From Sphingobacterium faecium (GTDB lineage Bacteria; Bacteroidota; Bacteroidia; Sphingobacteriales; Sphingobacteriaceae), in the NCBI RefSeq assembly GCF_003054045.1, contig NZ_QBKH01000003.1, positions 1 to 64,000 of the forward strand: 64,000 bases of DNA. Direction: 5' to 3'. Below are positions 7,757 to 17,854 of the stretch, piece after piece; the stretch's first letter is position 1, and every line of letters starts with the position of its first letter. The notes under the pieces are model-generated. The model saw only the letters and a program-made list of their open reading frames with translations. It ran no database searches and was not told the DNA's origin. Made by a program: the position numbers and the translations under genes.

Positions 7757-8563
7757 ATGTTTAGAAAAAAAGTATTATGTTGTAGTCTGATTTTGTCGGC
7801 GTTAGTGTTGTCAAAGTTATACTCAAATCCAAACACAATTGCTACAGGTGATGATCAGATCATTGCTATGAAAGCGCCAAGTAATCTTGCTCATAAGGAA
7901 GATGAAAAGGAAAAGAACGATAATGAAGAAAATAATCATTATTTAAGTTCATTGACATTTGCTAATGATACATTACCGATCGATCGGCCACATGTTGAAA
8001 GTAAATTGTTACGATATTTTAAAAACTTCTCTTTCAGTAAGAGAGGCTCTTACAGTCTTCATAAAAAAGCAGAGACCTATCTGCCGCAGATTGAAAAGAT
8101 TTTAGCATCCTATGGTATTCCTGAAGACTTTAAGTACGTTCCATTAGTAGAAAGTGGATTGGACAGAGGAGTAGTTTCAACTAAAGGCGCTGGTGGTTAT
8201 TGGCAATTTATGCCTGCAACTGCAAGACTTTATGGGTTGAAAGTAAATGGAAATGTGGACGAGAGACGTGACTTAGTCAAATCAACTCATGCCGCAGCTA
8301 AATACATTAAATCACTTTACAAACAGTTTGGAAATTGGACTCTTGTAGCAGCTGCATATAATGTAGGTGGTGGTAGTCTTAAGGGCTCCATCAGACGTCA
8401 GAAAGAGGATAGTTATTACAATTTGAAATTGAATAATGAAACTGGATCGTATGTTTATAAATTGATTTCTATGAAAGAAATTATAGAGAATCCACAAAAG
8501 CATGGTTATAAGCGTTATGCAAACCGAGTCGACGAGGAAGATCCAAACAAAAACATGCTATAA
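7757..8563 (+). CDS. MltD-like lytic transglycosylase
   Basis: A 268-residue envelope protein. An N-terminal hydrophobic segment (residues 7-22) acts as signal or anchor, then comes a charged low-complexity linker (Glu/Asn/Lys, 43-62), then an SLT (soluble lytic transglycosylase) domain. The catalytic Glu is E132 in PLVESGLDRG, and GAGGYWQFMPATARLYGL and AAAYNVGGG are the family motifs. It should cleave peptidoglycan between MurNAc and GlcNAc with formation of 1,6-anhydroMurNAc. Unlike E. coli MltD it has no LysM domains. The gene stands alone with its own promoter and a shared terminator. Confidence 0.9.
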   Translation: MFRKKVLCCSLILSALVLSKLYSNPNTIATGDDQIIAMKAPSNLAHKEDEKEKNDNEENNHYLSSLTFANDTLPIDRPHVESKLLRYFKNFSFSKRGSYSLHKKAETYLPQIEKILASYGIPEDFKYVPLVESGLDRGVVSTKGAGGYWQFMPATARLYGLKVNGNVDERRDLVKSTHAAAKYIKSLYKQFGNWTLVAAAYNVGGGSLKGSIRRQKEDSYYNLKLNNETGSYVYKLISMKEIIENPQKHGYKRYANRVDEEDPNKNML

Positions 8564-8598
8564 AAAAAGGGCTTGAAAATTTTTCAAGCCCTTTTTTT
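8562..8598. terminator. bidirectional terminator
   Basis: A-run, GGGCTTGAAAA / TTTTCAAGCCC stem, T-run. It lies between the convergent transglycosylase and lolA genes and is symmetrical, so it should stop both. Confidence 0.92.
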
Positions 8599-8608
8599 AT
8601 AACCATAC

Positions 8609-9262
8609 TTATCTTAAATCTACGATTTCATACCCGCTATATTTGCTCTTATTAAAAGTAAATAGACTATTGTCTAACTTCTTATTTGGAGTTTGACTTT
8701 TTATCGTATAATTGTACTGACCACCATTTTTATCATAAATTGTAGCGTCGTGAATCAGCTTTGTTGACTTATTGATACGAAGCTTAATCTTCGTATAATT
8801 CTTTTTTGTATCTGTTGGTGTTAACTGGACAACATCGAGCAATGTCGTGCCTGATTTCTCATTACCGACTAAGGTATATTTGAAACCTGTTTTATAAAAG
8901 CTGAAAATATTGCTGGGATCTATAGCATCTGCATTGTTCTCTATTTCGGCTATTTGAACTTCTTTTTCATCTTTCAAGATTGTGTGCAAATTTTTGCTGT
9001 CCGATATCAAATCTTGATTGTTCATCGTAATTTGATATTTATTATTTTTTTTATCTAAATAAAGAGTACCGACATCCGAATAACGTCCTTTGTTGGCAGC
9101 TTGAATAGCTGAAAAAGAGAAGTTTGCTTGGATAGTTTGATAACTATCATATTTTTTACTCACTTCGGCTAATAATTTTTTTGCAGCATCTTGCTGTGCA
9201 AATGCTGGCATCGCGCCTACTAGTGTGATGACACTTAGTAGTACGTACATTGTTTTTTTCAT
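8609..9262 (-). CDS. lolA: LolA-like outer-membrane lipoprotein carrier
   Basis: A 217-residue periplasmic protein with a Sec signal (MKKTMYVLLSVITLVGAMPAFAQ). The mature part fits the LolA fold: LLAEVSKKYDSYQTIQANFSF, then DVGTLYLDKKNNKYQI, FYKTGFKY and ...TKIKLRINKSTKLI. LolA takes lipoproteins from LolCDE at the inner membrane and carries them through the periplasm. It lies four bases after ftsK. The ftsK-lolA adjacency is also found in Enterobacteria, which supports the call. Sequence identity to E. coli LolA is visibly low, as usual for Bacteroidota. Confidence 0.88.
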   Translation of the reverse strand: MKKTMYVLLSVITLVGAMPAFAQQDAAKKLLAEVSKKYDSYQTIQANFSFSAIQAANKGRYSDVGTLYLDKKNNKYQITMNNQDLISDSKNLHTILKDEKEVQIAEIENNADAIDPSNIFSFYKTGFKYTLVGNEKSGTTLLDVVQLTPTDTKKNYTKIKLRINKSTKLIHDATIYDKNGGQYNYTIKSQTPNKKLDNSLFTFNKSKYSGYEIVDLR

Positions 9263-9266
9263 TTTT

Positions 9267-11951
9267 TTAATCCTTCCTTAATGTTTCTAAAAACTGTTCT
9301 AAAGAATATTCATCTGGATAGAGTACTTCACGGGCTTTGCTGCCTTCAAAAGGTCCAACAATTCCTGCGGACTCCAACTGATCAATTATCCTCCCAGCTC
9401 TATTGTATCCCAACTTTAACTTACGTTGGATTAAAGATGTTGATCCCTGTTGGTGCATGACAATCAGGCGTGCTGCCTCTTCAAATAATTGATCTCTATC
9501 GGAGAAATCAAAATCTGTTGAACCAGATCCATCGCCACTTTCGTCCACATATTCAGGCAGCATAAATGCGGATGGATATCCACGTTGACCACCAATAAAG
9601 TCAGAAATCATTTCTACCTCTGGTGTGTCTACAAATGCACACTGAATACGAATCAAATCACTACCTGTCGATAATAACATATCTCCTCGACCAATTAATT
9701 GATCAGCACCTCCAGAATCTAAAATAGTTCGTGAATCTACTTTAGATAATACTCGGAATGCCAGACGTGCCGGGAAATTGGCTTTAATCGTACCTGTAAT
9801 AATGTTTACTGATGGACGTTGAGTGGCAATTACTAAGTGAATACCTACTGCACGTGCTAGCTGCGCTAAACGTGCGATGGGTGTTTCAACCTCTTTACCA
9901 GCGGTCATCATCAAGTCGGCAAACTCATCTACTATAAGAACTATAAAGGGTAAGAATCGATGACCCTCCTCAGGGTTTAATCTGCGATTGACAAATTTTG
10001 CATTATATTCTTTTAAATTACGTACTTGTCCATTTTTTAACAAGTCATAACGTTGATCCATTTCAATACAAAGTGAATTTAAAGTATTGATAACCTTCTT
10101 TGTATCTGTAATAATGGCGTCTTCTTCTCCTGGTAGTTTAGCTAAAAAGTGACGTTCTATTTTTTTGAATAATGAAAGTTCTACTTTTTTTGGATCGACT
10201 AATACAAATTTTAATTCTGCTGGATGTTTCTTATACAGTAGGGAAGTCAAAATAGCATTGATACCTACAGATTTACCTTGTCCTGTTGCACCGGCAACTA
10301 ATAAGTGGGGCATTTTGGCCAAATCTGCTATATAGACTTCATTCGAGATTGTCTTTCCTAAAGCAATCGGAAGATCCATATCTGTTTTTTGGAATTTCTC
10401 TGTTGCAATTACGGACTTCATGGAAACCATCTCTGGATTGCTATTCGGTACCTCGATCCCAATCGTGCCCTTTCCTGGCATCGGAGCAATAATACGAATA
10501 CCTAAAGCTGCTAAACTTAAGGCGATATCGTCTTCCAAGTTTTTAATTTTTGAAATACGCACACCTGGCTTAGGGATGATTTCATATAAGGTTACAGTTG
10601 GTCCAATGGTAGCCTTGATATGTTCAATCTCAATGTTATAATTTCTTAAAGTGTCAACAATTTTATTTTTATTGACTTCTAATTCTTGTTGGTTAATGGT
10701 GATTTTTCCCGTTCCATAATCACGCAGTAGATCTAATGTTGGATGTTGATACCCCGATAAATCTAACTTTGGATCATATTGACCAAACTGTGCAACTAAG
10801 TCATTAGCCGTAATTGTTTTTTCTTCTTTAAGGGATTCTACTTCTAATTCATGATCCGATTCAGGTGCGTCCTCGATAACTGGATCTAATTCTATAGGAT
10901 CGTCTACCGTAAATGAAATGCTATTATCCGAAACAACATCCGTTTCTTCCTTAATTTCACGAGTTGGTTCTTCAATCTCAAATGGAATAACAACTTTATT
11001 TTCGGGTTTGATCTCCGATATGGGTAAAACAATCTCTTTATGGGGAGGAGTAAGATCTTCATTTAATCGAATATCTCCATTTCTATGAGATTGAAATTTA
11101 TCGTTGAGGCTAGGGGCAGGAGTATATGTCTCTCTTCTATTGATTAAAGGCTCAGATGGAATGGGTTCTGATGATCTAATGGTGTTGCTATAATTCTCTT
11201 CTTCCTCTAGATCTGATGCTTCCTCTTCTTCGTTGTTTTTACGGGAATCAAAAATACTAAACTTAAGATCCAGATTGTATACCAGAATCAAAGTCGTTAA
11301 ATACGCAAAGATTAATATTCCGGCTACACCTACGGTACCGATCTGCGCCTCTAATAGCTTATTGGTCCAAAAACCAAACTTTCCTTCTAAGATATGAGGA
11401 ACTTTAGCAAAAAAACTATGTAAAAATCCTAACGTAACGGATATGAAGACAATAGCGATAAAGGAATAGATAATGGTACGATATACTGGTAAGATCGATT
11501 TTTTGTACAGTAATTTATATCCAATCACAAAAAATACAAGTATAAACAGGAAAGATGCGATTCCGAACCAATTGTAGATAAATTGATTTGCGAATAATGC
11601 GCCATATTTTCCTAGTCTATTTTCTACGACAGGCAATTCTATATCTGGATTGTCAATTTCTTCTGCTGTATTCATCACAACACCCCAACCACCATTATTC
11701 GTAGCGATGTAACTTTGATCTTCTGACCAGGTGAATAAATAGGAGACAAATGCAATTCCCAATAGGACTGCACATAGTATGAGAAATGCGCCTAAAATTT
11801 TCACTAATTTTTGCTGCATTTCTGATAAGTCCCTAGCTGGAGATGCCTCTTTATCTTCTACTTTCTTATTCTTTGGAGTTTCTTTTTTTGTACTCCTCTT
11901 AAATGATGTATTAGCGCTAGATGGTCTAAATGTATTTCCTTTATTTGACAT
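9267..11951 (-). CDS. ftsK: DNA translocase FtsK
   Basis: An 894-residue FtsK/SpoIIIE translocase. Roughly four membrane segments occupy residues 45-220, followed by an acidic linker (about 225-390), the alpha domain, and the beta RecA-like motor with Walker A GATGQGKSVG and Walker B VLIVDEFADL. A C-terminal gamma winged helix (LIQRKLKLGYNRAGRIIDQLE) would read polar KOPS-type sequences. It pumps chromosome ends through the septum and activates XerCD at dif. The frame could start at ATG 11975, but a -7 element (TAAGTTTG, 11977-11984) puts the transcript start inside or after that codon, so ATG 11951 (MSNKGNTFRPS) is preferred. It is transcribed with lolA. Confidence 0.95.
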   Translation of the reverse strand: MSNKGNTFRPSSANTSFKRSTKKETPKNKKVEDKEASPARDLSEMQQKLVKILGAFLILCAVLLGIAFVSYLFTWSEDQSYIATNNGGWGVVMNTAEEIDNPDIELPVVENRLGKYGALFANQFIYNWFGIASFLFILVFFVIGYKLLYKKSILPVYRTIIYSFIAIVFISVTLGFLHSFFAKVPHILEGKFGFWTNKLLEAQIGTVGVAGILIFAYLTTLILVYNLDLKFSIFDSRKNNEEEEASDLEEEENYSNTIRSSEPIPSEPLINRRETYTPAPSLNDKFQSHRNGDIRLNEDLTPPHKEIVLPISEIKPENKVVIPFEIEEPTREIKEETDVVSDNSISFTVDDPIELDPVIEDAPESDHELEVESLKEEKTITANDLVAQFGQYDPKLDLSGYQHPTLDLLRDYGTGKITINQQELEVNKNKIVDTLRNYNIEIEHIKATIGPTVTLYEIIPKPGVRISKIKNLEDDIALSLAALGIRIIAPMPGKGTIGIEVPNSNPEMVSMKSVIATEKFQKTDMDLPIALGKTISNEVYIADLAKMPHLLVAGATGQGKSVGINAILTSLLYKKHPAELKFVLVDPKKVELSLFKKIERHFLAKLPGEEDAIITDTKKVINTLNSLCIEMDQRYDLLKNGQVRNLKEYNAKFVNRRLNPEEGHRFLPFIVLIVDEFADLMMTAGKEVETPIARLAQLARAVGIHLVIATQRPSVNIITGTIKANFPARLAFRVLSKVDSRTILDSGGADQLIGRGDMLLSTGSDLIRIQCAFVDTPEVEMISDFIGGQRGYPSAFMLPEYVDESGDGSGSTDFDFSDRDQLFEEAARLIVMHQQGSTSLIQRKLKLGYNRAGRIIDQLESAGIVGPFEGSKAREVLYPDEYSLEQFLETLRKD

Positions 11952-11976
11952 GAATGTTTCACAGTTATCCTTCATA

Positions 11977-11984
11977 CAAACTTA
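11977..11984 (-). promoter_or_regulatory. -7 element of ftsK-lolA
   Basis: On the minus strand TAAGTTTG fits TAnnTTTG. The expected transcription start (about 11970-11973) lies just past the ATG at 11975, which argues for the downstream ATG at 11951. No TTG at -33 spacing is visible. Confidence 0.45.
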
Positions 11985-12106
11985 GGTATTTAGAAGGAAA
12001 TTTAATTGGCTTATAAACCTTTTATTTTTTGTTGTAGCATTTTATTTATAACAAACGTTTTTTATACAGACGATCGTTGAATTTGTTGAAAAATAAAAAA
12101 ATAAAA

Positions 12107-12805
12107 ATGAAGAAAGCATTATTTTTTGGATTCAGTATAATAGTTTTTATGCTGACATTAAATTCATGCAATAAACTAGATGATGATTTCACGTATGTGG
12201 AAATCTCTGCTGTGTCTGCAGTGAATGTTGTACCTGGTTCTGCCGGATTGGATATTGGTCTGGATCAGAATAAATTGAATAATAACTGGGAAAGTGTCTT
12301 TTCTTATAATCGATATCTATTTTATAAAAATGCTTACCCTGGAAATCGATTAGTACGGGTGTTTGATCCGAGATCCAACTCTGGGGATACTGCATTGGTC
12401 AGTAAAAAGGTCAGCTTTACGCCGGGTAAATTCTATAGCTTATATGTCATTGGCAAAGATAAACTGGATGTGCTGGCTACTGAGGATAATTTTGGTACAT
12501 TAAACCCTGGATATGCAAAATTTAGGTTTATGAACTTAAGCCCTGAAGCACCCAAGCTTACCTTAACTTTAAATGATACGGATAGTTTATCTGTCAAAGA
12601 TAAAGCATATAAAGATTTGGATAATTTTAGAAATATAAAAGTTTCTGAGGTATATAAGCTCAAGATCAATGGTGTTGGTGTAGCAGAGCTGTTGGGAGAT
12701 TTTAAACCTGAAGAGAAAGAGGTGTATACAATTTATGCTTCGGGCTTAACCTCGAGTAGTGATGCCAACAAAAAATATGGTTTTCAAATTATTAAGCATA
12801 AATAA
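12107..12805 (+). CDS. DUF4397 lipoprotein
   Basis: A 232-residue predicted lipoprotein. The ATG at 12107 is followed by a hydrophobic segment and the lipobox TLNSC at about residue 19. The longer frame starts from TTG at 12077 and only adds a Lys/Asn tail, so it is rejected. The mature part fits DUF4397: AKFRFMNLSPEAPKLTLTLN and the ...PGKFYSLYVIGK segment are family hallmarks. These are beta-sandwich extracytoplasmic proteins common in Bacteroidota; no biochemical role is established. It is monocistronic. Confidence 0.82.
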   Translation: MKKALFFGFSIIVFMLTLNSCNKLDDDFTYVEISAVSAVNVVPGSAGLDIGLDQNKLNNNWESVFSYNRYLFYKNAYPGNRLVRVFDPRSNSGDTALVSKKVSFTPGKFYSLYVIGKDKLDVLATEDNFGTLNPGYAKFRFMNLSPEAPKLTLTLNDTDSLSVKDKAYKDLDNFRNIKVSEVYKLKINGVGVAELLGDFKPEEKEVYTIYASGLTSSSDANKKYGFQIIKHK

Positions 12806-12837
12806 AAATTCCCGTTATAATTTTGGTTGATTATAAT

Positions 12838-12876
12838 AAGAAGACCTGTTCTTTCCAGAACAGGTTCTTTTTTTTT
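12838..12876 (+). terminator. terminator of the DUF4397 gene
   Basis: AAGACCTGTTCT / AGAACAGGTTCTT stem with a TTCC loop and nine T residues. It ends just before the stop codon of the convergent TonB-C gene. Confidence 0.92.
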
Positions 12877-12877
12877 T

Positions 12878-13870
12878 CTAAAATTGATTCATAGAAGTAC
12901 TTGTATTTAATCGAATCGGTAAAATATAGCTGACACTCACAGGTATACCTCTTTGGCGTCCAGGTGTCCATTTTTTCATTTTTTTTGTTACTCGGAGAGC
13001 TGCTTCTCCGGTGCCATATCCAAGATCTCTTTTGATTTTAAAATCTCTTGGTTCCCCACTTTTATCTATGACGAATTCGACTTCCACTGTTCCATTTACA
13101 CCTTCGGTCAATGCCTGTCTGGGAAAATCATAATTTCTGCTGATATATTGCATCAAAGATGAAATTCCCCCTGGATAGTCAGGTTGCTTACCTACGCTAA
13201 TCGAATCGTAGGGTGTTTGCTGACCTAATGAATCTGTTGTAATGCCAGAAATCAGCTTACCTGCTATGAAAGTTTCTACAAAAGTATATCGCTTCCCATT
13301 AAAGTGTCCTCTCCATTCACCTTCTTTTTTATGGTTTACATAATTTCCCTCTTCATAGGTATACGAATTATCTGCAACTTCAACTGCAAATCCATTTCCA
13401 TTTTTCAATAATATTTTACCGGTTGAATCGACATATGCTAGAAAGAGTGGTTCGTCAATTTTATATTTTCCTTTCCTATCTATTTTATATGGATAATAGA
13501 GGATTGATTTAATTTTACCATTTTGATGATAGTAAAAAGCGGTATCGATCTGTTCAGAATGGTTCGAGTACATGACTTCAGATTTCAGGTTTCCATTTTC
13601 AAACAGTTCATATTTTTTACCTTTAAATTTTGTTGCAAAAATATCGGTTACTTTTCCTTGAAGCTTGGGCGCATTATTTGCAAGAAAATATTCTTCAACG
13701 ATCGTATCTTTAGTATTTTGATCTGGAATGGTAACAATTCGTGCATAATGTGCTTTTTCTAAGTCTTTGGTTGCCTTGTTATTTTTTGTATATAAGGTTT
13801 GGAAGCTAACTTGTCCGTAACCGGTGCATGTAAGTAGGAATAAAAAGATAATTAGCGAAATCTTTCTCAT
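12878..13870 (-). CDS. TonB C-terminal domain protein with MORN-like N-domain
   Basis: A 330-residue protein. The N-terminus (MRKISLIIFLFLLTCTGYGQ) looks like a cleavable signal rather than a TonB membrane anchor. Residues 60-215 hold repeats of the 'ELFENGNLKSEVMY', 'YYHQNGKIKSILYYPY' and 'EEGNYVNHKKEGEWRGHF' kind, as in MORN/toxin-antitoxin-like beta repeats. Residues 230-322 are a TonB_C domain (YPGGISSLMQYISRNYDFP...GTVEVEFVIDKSGEPRDFKI). Such proteins are called energy transducers. Without a membrane anchor and ExbBD neighbours, energy transduction is doubtful and a periplasmic binding role is possible. Confidence 0.83.
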   Translation of the reverse strand: MRKISLIIFLFLLTCTGYGQVSFQTLYTKNNKATKDLEKAHYARIVTIPDQNTKDTIVEEYFLANNAPKLQGKVTDIFATKFKGKKYELFENGNLKSEVMYSNHSEQIDTAFYYHQNGKIKSILYYPYKIDRKGKYKIDEPLFLAYVDSTGKILLKNGNGFAVEVADNSYTYEEGNYVNHKKEGEWRGHFNGKRYTFVETFIAGKLISGITTDSLGQQTPYDSISVGKQPDYPGGISSLMQYISRNYDFPRQALTEGVNGTVEVEFVIDKSGEPRDFKIKRDLGYGTGEAALRVTKKMKKWTPGRQRGIPVSVSYILPIRLNTSTSMNQF

Positions 13871-13932
13871 TAAGTTTAAAATTTTGATATAAATGTAATT
13901 TTATAAATCGTAAAGATAGCAAAAGTTTATAA

Positions 13933-13972
13933 AATAAAAATGACCGATCAAATCGGTCATTTTTATTTTATA
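13933..13972 (-). terminator. tyrS terminator
   Basis: Stem AAAATGACCGAT / ATCGGTCATTTTT, with T-rich flanks on both strands, 14 bases after the tyrS stop codon as read on the minus strand. Confidence 0.88.
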
Positions 13973-13985
13973 AATTTAAAAAAAC

Positions 13986-15269
13986 TTACTCAGCAATAAT
14001 TAAATAGTAATTTTTCTTACCTCTTTGTGCAATGATGTATTGATTATTGATCAATTGAGATGTGTTGATTACTTGTTCGATATCTGTCGCTTTCTCGCGG
14101 TTGATCGATACACCACCACCTTGTAGCATTTTGCGTGCTTCACCTTTAGAAGGGAATACCTGCGTATTGACCGCTAGCAGATCTAAAATATTGATCCCGC
14201 TGCTTAGCAATTCCTTTGAAATACTAAATTGCGGAATCCCTTCGAATACATCTAAAATAGCTTCATGGTCCAAACCATTTAAGAATTCAAGCGTACCATT
14301 GCCAAATAAGAAATCTGATGTTTTGATTGCCGTTTCATACGCTTCTTCCGAATGCGTACGAATGGTAATATCTTTTGCTAAAGCCTTTTGTACTGCCCTT
14401 GTATGTGGAGCAGCATCATGCTCAGCTATGATAGCGTCAAGTTCTTCTTTTGATTTTAAGGTGAATATCTTAATCCAGTTTTTAGCATCATCATCTGAAG
14501 TATTTAACCAAAATTGGTAATATTTATAAGGGGAAGTTTTCTTTGGATCTAACCATACTGCTCCTGATTCTGTCTTACCAAATTTTTGACCGTCTGCTTT
14601 TTTTATTAACTGTGTTGTAATCGCGAAAGCAGTTCCTTGATCTTGGCGACGAATAAATTCAGTACCTGTTACGATATTTCCCCATTGATCTGAACCGCCC
14701 ATTTGTACTTTACAATTGTGATGTTTCCAGAGATAATAGAAGTCATATCCTTGAATCAGTTGGTACGAAAATTCTGTAAATGAAAGGCCGTTTTCACCTT
14801 CCAGACGTTTTTTTACAGAATCTTTAGACATCATATAGTTAACAGTAATCAATTTACCTACATCACGAATAAAATCCAAAAATTTAAAATCTTTGAACCA
14901 GTCGTAATTGTTAACCATTTTAGCGTCGTTTTCACCTTCTCCAAATGCCAGAAATTTCCCTAACTGATTTTTCAAACAGTTCACATTATGATTTAATGTG
15001 TGTTCGTCTAATAGGTTACGTTCTGCAGATTTGAAAGAAGGGTCTCCAATCATTCCCGTTGCACCACCAACCAAAGCGACAGGCTTATGTCCTGCATTTT
15101 GGAAGTGTATCAATGTCATGATTTGTGTCAAGTGACCTACGTGTAAAGAGTCACCCGTTGGATCAAAACCAATATAACCAGATACTTTTTCTTTATTTAG
15201 TAAGTCTTCAGTTCCTGGCATAATGTCTTGAAGCATGCCTCTCCAGCGTAATTCTTCTACAAAGCTCAT
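13986..15269 (-). CDS. tyrS: tyrosyl-tRNA synthetase
   Basis: A 427-residue class I aminoacyl-tRNA synthetase that charges tRNA-Tyr. The HIGH-type motif is HVGH (residues 43-46) and the KMSKS equivalent is [21 protein letters not shown] and GGSDQWGNI are tyrosine-pocket elements. The C-terminus carries an S4-like domain ([19 protein letters not shown]). A longer frame begins with GTG at 15305, but that codon lies inside a -7 element (TATATTTG at 15305-15312). The ATG at 15269 ([12 protein letters not shown]) is the usual TyrRS start. Confidence 0.97.
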   Translation of the reverse strand: MSFVEELRWRGMLQDIMPGTEDLLNKEKVSGYIGFDPTGDSLHVGHLTQIMTLIHFQNAGHKPVALVGGATGMIGDPSFKSAERNLLDEHTLNHNVNCLKNQLGKFLAFGEGENDAKMVNNYDWFKDFKFLDFIRDVGKLITVNYMMSKDSVKKRLEGENGLSFTEFSYQLIQGYDFYYLWKHHNCKVQMGGSDQWGNIVTGTEFIRRQDQGTAFAITTQLIKKADGQKFGKTESGAVWLDPKKTSPYKYYQFWLNTSDDDAKNWIKIFTLKSKEELDAIIAEHDAAPHTRAVQKALAKDITIRTHSEEAYETAIKTSDFLFGNGTLEFLNGLDHEAILDVFEGIPQFSISKELLSSGINILDLLAVNTQVFPSKGEARKMLQGGGVSINREKATDIEQVINTSQLINNQYIIAQRGKKNYYLIIAE

Positions 15270-15304
15270 TGTGTAAAATGGATTAAAAATTTTAATATAA
15301 GCCA

Positions 15305-15338
15305 CAAATATAAGAGATTAAGCTGTATATTGAGTCAA
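15305..15338 (-). promoter_or_regulatory. tyrS promoter
   Basis: On the minus strand a TTG (15338-15336) is followed after 23 bases by TATATTTG (15312-15305). The spacing is at the long end of the accepted 17-23 range. Transcription would start near 15300, giving a leader of about 30 bases. Confidence 0.5.
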
Positions 15339-15380
15339 TATTTATCGTTAAATGACTGCGACGGGTATAAAAATGATGTT

Positions 15381-16064
15381 ATGAATTTTTTGTCACACTT
15401 TTATTTCGAACGTTTTGCAACTACTCCAGAAAGAGTTGTCGGTAGTTTGTTACCTGATCTATTGAAAAATGCAGATAAAAACTTTGTACTCAGACCCAAT
15501 AATTTTGAAGATAAACTCCGTGTGAATCCTTTACATCTGGATTTGCTAAAAGGATGGAATGGACATGTCGAAGTGGACCGTTTATTTCATAATTCGGATT
15601 ATTTTTTTCATCATACACATGAAATTAAAGAATCAGTCAGGGATGAGTTAGCTGGCTTGCCTATTCGTCCTTCATTTTTTGCCCACATCGCACTAGAATT
15701 GCTCTTAGATCATCTTTTAATCGTGGATAAAGCGATTTCTATCCCTAAATTTTATAGTGCATTGGAAAAAGTGGATCGTGGTTCTTTAAAATCGTTCTTA
15801 GCCATCAGTGAATTAAAAGATATGGCCAAATTTGATGCTTTTTTTGATCGATTTCAGTCCTCACAGTACCTTTATGAATATGCCGATATGAAACAACTGA
15901 CTCGAGCCTTATTTCAGATTTGTAAACGTTTATGGTCTTTTGATGTAGAGGAAGAGCGGGTTTTATCGTTAACCAGTAAATTAATAGGTTATATGAATCA
16001 AAATTTGACTGATTTCCATGATATCTATCATTATATCCATTATGAAATGATAGATTTTGAATAG
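15381..16064 (+). CDS. AcpH-like ACP phosphodiesterase (DUF479)
   Basis: A 227-residue protein of the acyl carrier protein phosphodiesterase family. The start MNFLSHFYFERF matches the MNFLAH opening of AcpH. Conserved metal-binding His/Asp residues appear in GSLLPDLLK, RLFHNSDYFFHHTHEIK and HIALELLLDHLL. AcpH removes the phosphopantetheine arm from holo-ACP. The longer frame begins with TTG at 15330 and adds 17 residues before this conserved start, so ATG 15381 is chosen. Divergent from tyrS and followed by an APC permease without a clear terminator. In this phylum the substrate has not, to my knowledge, been tested. Confidence 0.82.
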   Translation: MNFLSHFYFERFATTPERVVGSLLPDLLKNADKNFVLRPNNFEDKLRVNPLHLDLLKGWNGHVEVDRLFHNSDYFFHHTHEIKESVRDELAGLPIRPSFFAHIALELLLDHLLIVDKAISIPKFYSALEKVDRGSLKSFLAISELKDMAKFDAFFDRFQSSQYLYEYADMKQLTRALFQICKRLWSFDVEEERVLSLTSKLIGYMNQNLTDFHDIYHYIHYEMIDFE

Positions 16065-16142
16065 TATGTATGTTGCATGCTTACTATCCATCTATTTTTT
16101 TTATTTTCGTAACCAATTACTTAACTTATTAACAAAAACTAC

Positions 16143-17837
16143 ATGTTTAAAAGACTTTTTCGCAAGAAAAGTGTTGATCAAATTATATACGACTCTCAGC
16201 ATGGTGAGGGTTCTGGGCTTGCAAAAGTACTAGGTGTAAGGGATTTGGTTTCACTTGGTATCGCTGCTATAGTAGGTGCTGGGATTTTCAGTACAATTGG
16301 ACTGGCAAGCTATGAAGGGGGACCAGCGGTTTCACTTTTATTTATTTTTACAGCCTTTGCATGTGTTTTTACAGCTTTGTCCTATGCCCAGTTTGCTAGT
16401 ACGGTTCCAGTTTCAGGGAGTGCTTATACTTATGCTTATGTTGCTTTTGGAGAATTGTTTGCTTGGATCATTGGTTGGGCATTGGTCTTGGAGTATGCTG
16501 TTTCTAATACGGTTATTGCCATTTCGTGGTCACAATATTTTGCGTCCATGCTTGAAGGGTTTGGAATCCATATACCGGCATGGCTATCCATGGCTCCTGG
16601 TTATGCTTTAGATGCATCTGAAAAGCTTGCTAAACATGGAGCAGCAGCCTTAACTGCGGCAGATAAACACGGACTGGAGGCGTATTTGAGTGCTCCTCGA
16701 ATAGGAGGGATGCCCGTTATATTTGACCTTCCAGCTGGTATTATCACTGTTTTAGTCACTGCCTTAGTATATATTGGAATTAAAGAGTCGCAACGTGCCA
16801 GTGCCATTATGGTCATGATTAAAGTTGGAATTATCTTGGCCGTTATCTTTGGCGGGATGTTTTATGTAAAGCCGGAAAATTGGACACCATTCGCTCCAAA
16901 TGGCATGCATGGAGTCATGGGAAGTGTAGCGGCTGTCTTTTTTGCCTTTATCGGTTTTGATTCGATTTCAACAACAGCTGAAGAGTGTAAAAATCCACAG
17001 CGTGATCTGCCCAAAGCCATGATTTGGTGTCTGGTAATCTGTACGGTGCTATATGTCGCTATTACGTTGATATTAACGGGGATGGTTAACTATACAGAGT
17101 TGAACGTCAAAGATCCTTTAGCTTTTGTGTTCAAATATGTTGGATTTGACTATATGGCTGGTATTATATCGGTTACTTCAGTAATCGCAATTACAAGTGC
17201 GCTACTGGTTTATCAATTGGCACAACCGAGAATTTGGATGACGATGAGCCGGGATGGGCTGATGTCTAAGCGCTTTGCTCGCATTCACCCAAAATATAAA
17301 ACACCTTCTTATGCAACAATCGTAACAGGAATTGTTGTTGGCGTACCTTCCCTATTTTTCAAAATGGATTTTTTCGTCGATTTAACTAGTGTTGGGACAT
17401 TCTTTGCCTTTATTATGGTATGTGCTGGTGTACTTTATATGGATTATTCGGGTTTATCTGAAAAGTCGAAATTTAGGGTTCCCTACTTAAATGGTAAATA
17501 TCTTGTCGGTATTGGTTTATTGACTGCAATAATTTTGATCGGGATATACGGTCAGTCAATTTTAGTGGAATGGAAGAATTTAACCTTTATGGAGATCGTA
17601 GAGCATAAGGTACTGGTTATTATTTTTTGGTTGACCTGGTTGGGATTAAGTATCTATAGCTTTAAGATGAATTTTTCATTATTACCTGTTACTGGAATTT
17701 TAATCAACCTATATTTGATGACCGAATTAGGGGCTAGTAATTGGATTATATTTATTATATGGTTAATTGGAGGGCTCGTTATATACTTTTTGTATGGGTA
17801 TAAACATTCAAAACTAAATAAGGAAAGTATTTCTTAA
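16143..17837 (+). CDS. APC-family cationic amino-acid permease
   Basis: A 564-residue inner-membrane transporter of the amino acid-polyamine-organocation superfamily, closest to the CAT/YfnA branch. The first membrane helix carries the hallmark GIAAIVGAGIFSTIG, and PVSGSAYTYAYVAFGELFAWIIGW and FIGFDSISTTAEECKNPQRDLP are typical of this branch. About 12-14 hydrophobic helices are visible. A 60-residue segment at about 150-205 between helices (MAPGYALDASEK...) is longer than usual. Substrate (Lys, Arg or another amino acid) cannot be told from sequence. Confidence 0.92.
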   Translation: MFKRLFRKKSVDQIIYDSQHGEGSGLAKVLGVRDLVSLGIAAIVGAGIFSTIGLASYEGGPAVSLLFIFTAFACVFTALSYAQFASTVPVSGSAYTYAYVAFGELFAWIIGWALVLEYAVSNTVIAISWSQYFASMLEGFGIHIPAWLSMAPGYALDASEKLAKHGAAALTAADKHGLEAYLSAPRIGGMPVIFDLPAGIITVLVTALVYIGIKESQRASAIMVMIKVGIILAVIFGGMFYVKPENWTPFAPNGMHGVMGSVAAVFFAFIGFDSISTTAEECKNPQRDLPKAMIWCLVICTVLYVAITLILTGMVNYTELNVKDPLAFVFKYVGFDYMAGIISVTSVIAITSALLVYQLAQPRIWMTMSRDGLMSKRFARIHPKYKTPSYATIVTGIVVGVPSLFFKMDFFVDLTSVGTFFAFIMVCAGVLYMDYSGLSEKSKFRVPYLNGKYLVGIGLLTAIILIGIYGQSILVEWKNLTFMEIVEHKVLVIIFWLTWLGLSIYSFKMNFSLLPVTGILINLYLMTELGASNWIIFIIWLIGGLVIYFLYGYKHSKLNKESIS

Positions 17838-17854
17838 GTGACGTACGGCTATAT

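Noticed and set aside
13986..15305. tyrS starting at GTG 15305
   Set aside because: The codon lies inside a TATATTTG -7 element; the ATG at 15269 is the family start.
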